Part shown: positions 47,602 to 64,000 of the stretch, piece by piece
Position numbering within the stretch: the first letter of the stretch is position 1
Layout: every line of letters begins with the position of its first letter
Source of the DNA: Rotaria sordida
Taxonomy: Eukaryota > Rotifera > Eurotatoria > Philodinida > Philodinidae
DNA length: 64,000 nucleotides
Reading direction: 5' to 3'
Assembly (NCBI GenBank): GCA_905250125.1
Contig: CAJNOL010000232.1
Coordinates: 1-64,000, forward strand
The notes under the pieces: generated by a model
The model's input: the letters and a program-made list of their open reading frames with translations, nothing else
Told to the model about the DNA's origin: nothing
Databases searched by the model: none
Translations under genes and position numbers: made by a program

Positions 47602-49123
47602 TTTTTCAAAGTAATGAGTTATATTAAAAATAAATTGTGAATATAACCAACCTTTAATAAAAGTGTCACGCACAAACTCGTTTGCTGTTCATCATTAAGA
47701 TTTCATTTGATATGGGCTCATGCACTTTGACAAAAAAAAAAACAAAACAAAAGAAGAAGAGATCTGCAAGATCAACATTTCTTTCTTTCCTGGTTTTTTT
47801 TTAATTATGCGTCTTGCATGCGACATGGAACGTATACAAAATCAAAAATCTAATTGCTTTGTATATATTTAGAAAAAGATAATGGAAAAGTATTGATGCT
47901 ATTGATTAAAAAATCTGATGTAGATTTTTTTTCTTTCTATTCAAAATTAAATTCTATAGAGGATTACATAGATTTGTCTCTTAGGAGTTAATCAACTTTA
48001 TTAATGTATATTTTTGAAGTAAATATTTTCTTGACGTGTGATTTTAAATTTAACTTATAGAAAGATTCTGTTTCTGATCGATATACGATATTTCCGTTAG
48101 TATTAATTAATGTCGGAAGAGAAAATGATAGATTTTCTCATTGTCTTTCTTTAGCATAGAAACGTTCAGTTAATGATTTTGTATGTGCTTGAATGCTCTG
48201 TTTAATGAAGAATAATTGAAAAAAAAAAGGAAGATGCAGCACAATTGTCACTGATAACATATTTCAAATCTAGCGTGACTTGGAAAAACAAATAGAACTT
48301 CGGAAGATAGTAAACAATTAATTATAATAATGTGGATTTAATATAATTTTACAATCAATCTGAAATTTTCAATTTTTTTTTCTTTATTAAGTGCGATCCT
48401 ACTTGGTAGTAAAGATATCACTGATAACCTTAGGTTCCTATTTATTTAGAGCATAACAAAAATAGTAGTTGTTGTAGATCAAAGTCAACAGAAAAGAGTT
48501 AATCAAGTTTTTATTCCAGTAAATATTTGAGTTAGTAGCCATGCTTAATTACATATAATTGATTTATTGAGAATATTTTTCAAAAAAATCTTTGATTAAA
48601 AAATTCATTATAGTGATAAGAAACTATTCCGATCAATTAAATTTTGTTAGACATGGATGACTTGAGAAATATAGCGAATACATCAAGTGATAGTAGGTGG
48701 TAAACTTTGAATGTGTCATACATACATCGGTTTAGATTCTTCAAACTAGAAGAATTGCAATCGAACAACCTGTATATCTTTAAAAAAATTGGCAGATATA
48801 AAAAGAATGGAAGCTTCTAAACACCAATTCTACATCAATAATTCCCTAGAACTACTTATTAATGAAATGAGAAGACAAAAGATCATCGGCTAGCACTCAA
48901 CACATCGAAAGTCATTATGATAACGTCCAACTATAATGGCGGACAAAAATTTAGAGCAACTGTATTTTTAAATTTTCTTCTCGATATTAACAGCCAGAAA
49001 GAATCCGAAAAATTTGTGTAGCTGAAAGACTTCTCTTACATGATATGTAGGTCTGAAAACTTCAGCAAAACCGCTTGAATGAAGATCTGCGGACAACCGA
49101 GACTCTCAAAAGCAGATCAATCA

Positions 49124-49164
49124 AACAGGTGTGGATGTGATTGAAAAGGAGACTCACACCCTCT
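49124..49164. repeat. TGTGGG-type hairpin 2 (weak)
   Basis: AGGTGTGGATGTGA on the left and CTCACACCCT on the right of a short spacer. The least conserved of the five copies. Confidence 0.45.
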
Positions 49165-49329
49165 AAAACCACATCTATCTTTATTACAATCCTGAATATA
49201 ACCAGCGATATATCTTGATAAGTACCTAAAAATCAAATTCCGAAAAGACTCTAAACACAAACCTTCAAAGGTCCAAACTAGGTCCTTGTATGTTTCTATC
49301 ACGATTCCGATCATGATTGGTATTGTCTT

Positions 49330-49735
49330 GTAAAGATTCGAAAATGTTTTGTTCCTGAAAAATTTGACGTAGGATCGTACTCGAAACTTGACAGGGATTT
49401 CTCAGTTTAGAATTCTAACTAATTTTATTCTTTTCTTGCTAAGATACTCGTTATGATGTAGCGATAAATCCTAACAGGATCATAATAAAAAGATTTGGAC
49501 GAGATCTTAACATGAACCTGATATAAAACTTTGGCAGAATTCTCTCTACGATTCTGGGAGTGAATCCTGATAGAATTCCACATTCTTATATTGAAAAAAA
49601 ACCTGTCCAGGAACTTGAACAAATCTTGACAAGCATTTTATTTAACTATGAGAAATTCTCCAAAGAAGAATTATTAGGACTCGAGACAGAATCATGAATA
49701 AAACTTGGTAAGATCCTGACAGACTCTTTCAGAAT
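49330..49735. repeat. Degenerate tandem repeat
   Basis: Recurrent words such as GATCCTGACAG, GAATCCTGATAGAATTC, AAACTTGGTAAGATCC and AACCTGATATAAAACTTTGG at roughly 25-40-base spacing suggest a decayed minisatellite. Confidence 0.5.
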
Positions 49736-50308
49736 TTAGGCTAAGAAAATGATACTGTAGATAGAAATAGAACAATCCACATGGAGGCCATAAAAGTATA
49801 CGTAGATAATTGTTATTGTTGTCAAGATTTATTTTATTTTTAAATGAAAACTCAATCAATTCTAGCATAGGATACAAAAAGTATTTGTTGTAACCGTATT
49901 TTAATACTATTCTCAAAGAAAAATTATATGAAACTATCATCATTAATTTGTTTTACAAATGAAATATAATACCTATGATTTCGAGTTTCTTTTTAAAGCT
50001 TTTAGTAGTTTTAAATAATACGTTGTATGAATAAGATGAGATTACAAACTCAATAAACAATACTATTGATTGGTTAGCAAAATATTGAAGATCAATTTAA
50101 GACTGTCATTTTAATTTGTATGAATAATAAAGATAACTGTTAAAAGAACGGAATAAATGTATATATATATATTAGAAAATGAGAAGAATATAATTATAGA
50201 TTAGATCTTTGAGCACTCATTAAACAGCACAACAACGAGATTCTACCTACTTTATAAAAAAGAATAAATTAAAAATACACAAAAAAAAGGAATCAGGTCA
50301 AAGTCTCT

Positions 50309-58289
<7,981 letters not shown>

Positions 58290-58747
58290 GTTTTTTTTGT
58301 TGAGAAAAATTGATAGATGTCGCTAGTTAATGATACTATCACAATAGAAACAATACGATCTAATAACGTTGTAAGCTGTGTCTAATTTTTTTTTTCTGTA
58401 CAATTATAAGCCTACGCGAGTAACTAAGATTTCTTATAGAAATCATTCGATGAATCATACATAATTATCTGGTAAAATTTGCTAGACTTCCATTTACCAT
58501 TTAGCGCTACTGTCGTTTATAGAAAAAACATCTTAATTTAAAAGAATTCATTTTTAATTTTTATTAATTTTTTTATTAAAAAAAAAATCACTTGATGTAT
58601 TTTTTTTCTTTCGACCAATAGAATTATCGATCTCGAAATATATTCAATATAGTCGGTGTTTAATAATAATGCTGATCATTTACCAATAAAAATTGCTTAA
58701 TTCCACTGACTCTTTTTTTTTTCTTTGTTTATAGATATTTATCAATC
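58290..58747. promoter_or_regulatory. Shared upstream region of NT5C2 and UBA52
   Basis: 458 bases between two divergent ATGs, so both promoters should lie here. No clear TATA element could be chosen in such AT-rich DNA. Near UBA52 a very strong pyrimidine tract and acceptor (TTTCTTTGTTTATAG, AG at 58733-58734) lies 13 bases before the ATG, marking either a 5' UTR intron or a trans-splice site. Confidence 0.55.
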
Positions 58748-59402
<655 letters not shown>

Positions 59403-62400
59403 ACATTTTTTTTTTCTTCATGCATAAGAAACATCTTATAAAATAACAAAAGAAGAATAAAGAGGAAACAAAATCCGATTGCATCTCAATGATTTTTTTT
59501 TCTTATTTGAAGTTGATAAAATTTCCAGTAGAAATATAATGATGCTATGATGCATAAAGTTCAATATCCTTGTGAATTTGTTAGTTAATCATTTGCTTTG
59601 TGATTGCAGAAAACAAAAAAAAAACATTGTTTCACTGAAATAAAATTATATAACAAATTGTCAAGTGTTATTAAACATGTATGAGATCGGAACGAATAGT
59701 AAAATATTAGTAGGATTAGGCATACATTCAAAACTCAATAACAAACTTTGAATATTGCTCATTGATTATGAACTGTTTGATTTAATAAGAGATTGAAAGG
59801 ATACTGAAAAAACAACTCTGTTTTTTTTCGATTGGTTCAGTCATGTAATTTAACAATGGTGCCGTAATCCTTCTTTTGACATTCTCTAAACATCATTCTT
59901 CTACCGATGGAAAAATGTTGTATCACATAGTTCAGTAAATAAGCATGGTTTTTCTTCATTTAGGCAAAAACGATCCAAACGGTTGGAATTCGTGCGTAAT
60001 TGAAATTAAGACTAAAAATAAAATAAAATAATATAATAGAATATTTTTCAAGTAAAAATAGCGCTTAAATAAAATAATTATCAAAATTCGTATTATTCTT
60101 TACTACATCGTTGTAATTCATGTTACAATATAAAAACGATCTAGCTCGAAAGAGGAATAGCCGAACGCTCATATATTGAATAGTCCAGAATATCTAATGG
60201 AAATAGTTTTTATATTTGCATAGCATAATTTTTACAGTTGAGTACCGATATTAATATGTATTCCTCCAAAAAAAAATACTAATAAGATGTAGTGTCAAGT
60301 CAAACAAAGAGTTATATCAAATGATTTAAAGAATGTTTTTTGTTTATCATAATTTTATGTTCGTACTCACTTAAAAGATTCTAATTTATTGATAAAACGT
60401 CTACTCGTTGATACAGTATTGAACAATAATCTAATCACAATACATAATTAAACAATGATAGTCATTCTCAACTAATACTGATCGATTAATTAAAATCATT
60501 GTGACTAAATAATCTTTACAACTTTCGCCACGATTGTTGAAGCATACTTATCATATGGCCACTATAACCATGTTCTGTTACACACAGTTAAGCATAGTGG
60601 ATCCCCGTTTACGACATAGTACTGAGCAGAATGTTATAACCATAATGTGATCTAAAATTACACTGCTACGCATCATACTCTTCTATTGCCGAGAGCATTA
60701 TTCTATCAAGTTTAGCTCTCTGACATGTTGCATAATGATATAGAATATGCCAACTACCCATAGTAATAAGACTATTTTCTATAATGAATAGTCAGATTAA
60801 TTTTCGACTAAGTCAACAATTCCTTGGGTCTACATTCTGACTTTACATTGATTTGAAAGGTTGTTTTGAAAAATATTTTCAAATCTTTATCTTACAAATC
60901 AAGAATCAGTAACTCCGGATATGTCTCTTTCAATTATATGATTATACTCATTCGAATAGCACAAGCTTATGAAGACTAAAAGGAAATCTTGGTCAGCTGA
61001 AGTGATTATTTTAAAAAATTTTATATCTTTGATTTGTTTTTTAAATTTAAATCAATAAGTCTCACCAAATTAATGAAAAACTGTTCCTCTTCATCCTATT
61101 TCATAAGTGGATGTCCGTTCGGTCATGGTTAGTGTTAGAGTTAAAAGAAGACAGAACTCTAAGAAAAATGTTTCGAGAAATGATTCTTGACATTTATCTA
61201 GTTTACAGCAATCGAAAAAGAAAACATCCGAATACCATTTTGTTCGATAGTATATAAGGCAAAATCATTTCTTTTTTTCTTTAATATAAAAATTTGATAT
61301 TCCAGAAACAAATGAGTTCAAAATGATGTTGCCTGATATAATATCCAAGAAAATTCTTAGAATACAAGTTTTGTATTCAGTTCTTTTTTTTTTAATTCTG
61401 ACGTCTAAATTAATCGTCAATATGTGATAATTGATTATAAAATTATCTGCAACAAGTATATAAGAATAATCTGTGTGTGTTCTTTTTTCCAACTTCCAAC
61501 CCTTATTGAATTTCTAATTAATTTGATGCTATTCATCAACATAATACGCGGACTAAAAAAAACAACATTGATAGTTACATAAATGATAAACTTACAGTGC
61601 TGTAAGATATCAGTGGCACATAATTGATATAATCAATTTGAACGATAAATATAATTAATTGTTTAATTTTGTTTTCATTACTGATATGAGCAAGAACCAT
61701 AATTTGTTTAGTAATATGTTGAAAGAGAGTATTATTTAAACACGAAAAAAAAAATTTAATATTGCATAATCTTTTGTTTTTTTTTCTTATAATATTTCGT
61801 ATATCAATCTTCGAACATAAATCGATATATGTGAATTCATTACCTTTAAAACAATATGACACGATTCCCTTATTGAAATTCAAAATTTGAAGTTGACTAT
61901 AAGATTAGAATAGTCAGCAGCATGAAGACGTTTCATATTGTGATGAATTTGAAGTTATATTTCTATATAAAATTGATCAAATTTTCGATCAACTATTGAA
62001 GACATATCATAAATTGATGACATGAAAACAAAGTCAAGGATATTAGTGAAGATTTTGTCTTGTGCTATTAAATAAAGTTGTTGATTATCTATATTAAGTA
62101 AAGAATAAACTGAGATAAATCATCTAAATTCATTTGAAATCATATATGTCAGCTTAACTTAATTTAGATATTCTGATGTACATCATAAACTTGGTTCCAT
62201 ATATTATTGAATTTTTGCATTAAAAGTATGTGTTTGATGTTAAACTTAGAAACCGTGGTTACTAATAATAATAAAACTATTTTTCTCTGTTTAAATTTAA
62301 AAAAACTTGATTTCTTATATTTCTTTCGTTTTTCTTCACTTATTGCTGTATATTATTGAATAAGGATGTATTTGATCAGAAAAACATAAAAGAAACTTAA

Positions 62401-62703
62401 TATAGGGTGGGTATGCATGTGGGTATCGACACCACAACGAGACTCACGCCCACACTCACACCCTACAGCCGTTTGTGGAAAGTTTTTTGGAATATATATT
62501 TTTTTCTCTCAGGGAAACAATGTACAACTTTCCAAACGAGTCTTTAATTGAATTTTACAGTTGGAGGAATTTTTCACCAAAACTTTGTCGTTCGGAGAAA
62601 TTTTCCATTTTTGCGACAGATTCTGCATTTCTGCCTAAAAAATAAACTATTTCCAACATCTATTCGATATAATCAATATTTCTCCTTAGTTATCTCTTCT
62701 AAC
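59403..62703. other. Gene-free region after UBA52
   Basis: AT-rich, with no exon or RNA gene recognised; short open frames on the minus strand (61265-61883) are low complexity. Contains TGTGGG-type hairpin 4 at 62404-62465. Confidence 0.5.
62404..62465. repeat. TGTGGG-type hairpin 4
   Basis: AGGGTGGGTATGCATGTGGG on the left and CGCCCACACTCACACCCT on the right. Confidence 0.7.
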
Positions 62704-63322
62704 AATGAAGGTATTTGTATTGTAATCGAGCTAGACTTGATATTTTGGCGTCAAATGAAAGCTCTCGCCGCCAAACTAACAAGGTTAAAATATTAGCTGC
62801 TGTTGGCTTGTCTAGAGGGACATATTGAGATTTTAAATTTAGGTATAAAAATGAATTAGAAAAGGTTTTCTCCACTATTATAAGGACAAAACATAGTGTT
62901 GTTCGAGGCGATTATGGGGTTTGTAGGGTTCCTCTTTCATATGGCTCGAACAACACTATGTTCTGTCCTTATAATAGTAGGGTATATTTTTCCTGTAGCT
63001 CATGGAAACAGCATTCTTCTATCAATCAGTAGGAAAATTAAATCCACTATTATAGGGACCAAAAACAGTGTTGCTCGAGTCATATGAAAGAGAGACCCTA
63101 CAAACCTCATAATCGCCTCGAACAACACTATGTTTTGTCCTTATAATAGTGGAGAAAACCTATTCTAATTCATTTTTAGACCTAAATTTAAAATCTCAAT
63201 ATGTCCCTCTAGACAAGCCAACAGCAGCTAATATTTTAACCTTGTTAGTTTGGTGGTGAGAGCTTTCATTTGACGCCAAAATATCAAGTCTAGCTCGATT
63301 ACAGTACAAATATCTCCATTGT
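62703..63322. repeat. Nested palindromic element
   Basis: Outer arms of about 300 bases (left from CAATGAAGGTATTTGTATTG, right ending ATATCTCCATTG), highly alike. Within each arm lies a smaller hairpin: the unit CCACTATTATAAGGAC...AACACTATG occurs four times in alternating orientation (62872-62917, 62944-62980, 63043-63080, 63116-63153). No transposase frame. Confidence 0.85.
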
Positions 63323-64000
63323 AAGTTAATTTTCTCGAATGAAATTTATTGATGCAAAATGCAATACGAATAAAAAAATAATAATAACGTCTTGTGTATT
63401 ACAATAAAATATAATATTCGATCAAAAACTTTTGTGTTTATGAAATAAGATAATCATTAAAGAAATTTCATAATAAATAGAAGTAAGATTGAGAATAATA
63501 AAAGCAACATAAAGATCATACGAATATTGAAGATTCAAAAGTGATTGATCAATCTATAGCAAAATTTAACGAAAATAATGACGACAAAAGGGTTTATAAA
63601 ACAGCAAAAAATAAACGAACAATTAAAATTATAGAAAAATCATTGAAGTACCAGTAGATAATAGAATTATAAACGATACAACATGGAGGAAAATATATTT
63701 AATTAGCGAAAAATTTTGTGTAATGTGAAAAAGAAAAGATCTTTCAATCGATGCCAACGATTATCTCGTTGCGACAGTTGATGAATATATGAAGAGTATC
63801 AATGGCTAATTAAATAAAAAAAAGTATTAACAATAAATTTGATTTAAGAGAACAATTTAGGGTGTAGGTAAGGGTGTGGATGTGGATGTGGAAGTTAATC
63901 TTCCCGTTACCCACACCCACACCCTATTTTTTTTGTTTTTGTTTCCTACCATATGTTTCAAGTTCATGTCCATTTGCTATTAATTAATCACAATGTTTTA
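63323..64000. other. Gene-free AT-rich end of window
   Basis: Nothing recognised except TGTGGG-type hairpin 5. Confidence 0.5.
63858..63927. repeat. TGTGGG-type hairpin 5
   Basis: TAGGGTGTAGGTAAGGGTGT with two GGATGT units on the left; ACCCACACCCACACCCTA on the right. The cleanest copy, with matching TAGGGTG/CACCCTA ends. Confidence 0.8.

Larger units (their letters stand above)
47602..50308. other. Gene-free region between SLC45-type gene and NT5C2
   Basis: AT-rich. Contains the TGTGGG-type hairpin 49124-49164 and a degenerate tandem repeat at 49330-49735. No exon or RNA gene recognised. Confidence 0.5.

Noticed and set aside
62548..63087. Two plus-strand open frames
   Set aside because: Most of their length lies in the nested palindrome; the arms are non-coding repeats with no transposase motif.

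Overview
The window looks like nuclear DNA of a small-genome invertebrate animal, most likely a bdelloid rotifer. It is strongly AT-rich with long A/T homopolymers, has many GT-AG introns of about 45-90 bases beside a few of 1-2 kb, tandem F-box paralogues, many short hairpin elements, and hairpins whose arms carry the TGTGGG motif I recall as the bdelloid telomere repeat. The species call is inference; animal nuclear DNA is clear from the genes.

Layout, left to right. 864-3000 (-): a Cys-loop receptor subunit of nicotinic type, cut by the window edge. 6460-10210 (+): a RING/B-box (TRIM-like) protein, tail to tail with 10382-15180 (-), a coiled-coil SDCCAG8 homologue. 16740-19870: repeats and a GC-richer patch without genes. 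20330-21142: six tandem tRNA-Trp(CCA) copies. 22909-24618 and 26925-28937 (-): two F-box paralogues. 30942-35674 (-): a UPRT-like protein, ARPC5 (Arp2/3 subunit) and a UQCRB (complex III) gene broken by five in-frame stops. 36673-39450 (+): TOMM40, followed 301 bases later by SRRM1 (39752-45386, +). 45755-47601 (-): an SLC45-type sugar transporter. 50309-58289 (-): NT5C2, head to head with the ubiquitin-L40 fusion UBA52 (58748-59402, +). The last 4.6 kb holds no gene but carries a large nested palindrome.

The exon chains were built by hand from splice sites, protein similarity recalled from known families, and frame arithmetic. All ten complete multi-exon gene models close on a multiple of three with a stop codon. 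The genes are unrelated housekeeping and signalling functions; there is no operon-like pathway, although several same-strand neighbours are close and several ATGs sit directly behind a strong 3' splice site, which would fit spliced-leader trans-splicing.

The main structural theme is inverted repeats. About fifteen hairpin (MITE/foldback-like) elements were found, and many of the long introns consist largely of one or more of them. Points most worth a second look are the UQCRB copy that has only nonsense changes, the anion-type pore sequence of the nicotinic-like receptor, a 48-base in-frame intron hidden in the first F-box gene, the tRNA-Trp array, and the telomere-motif hairpins.
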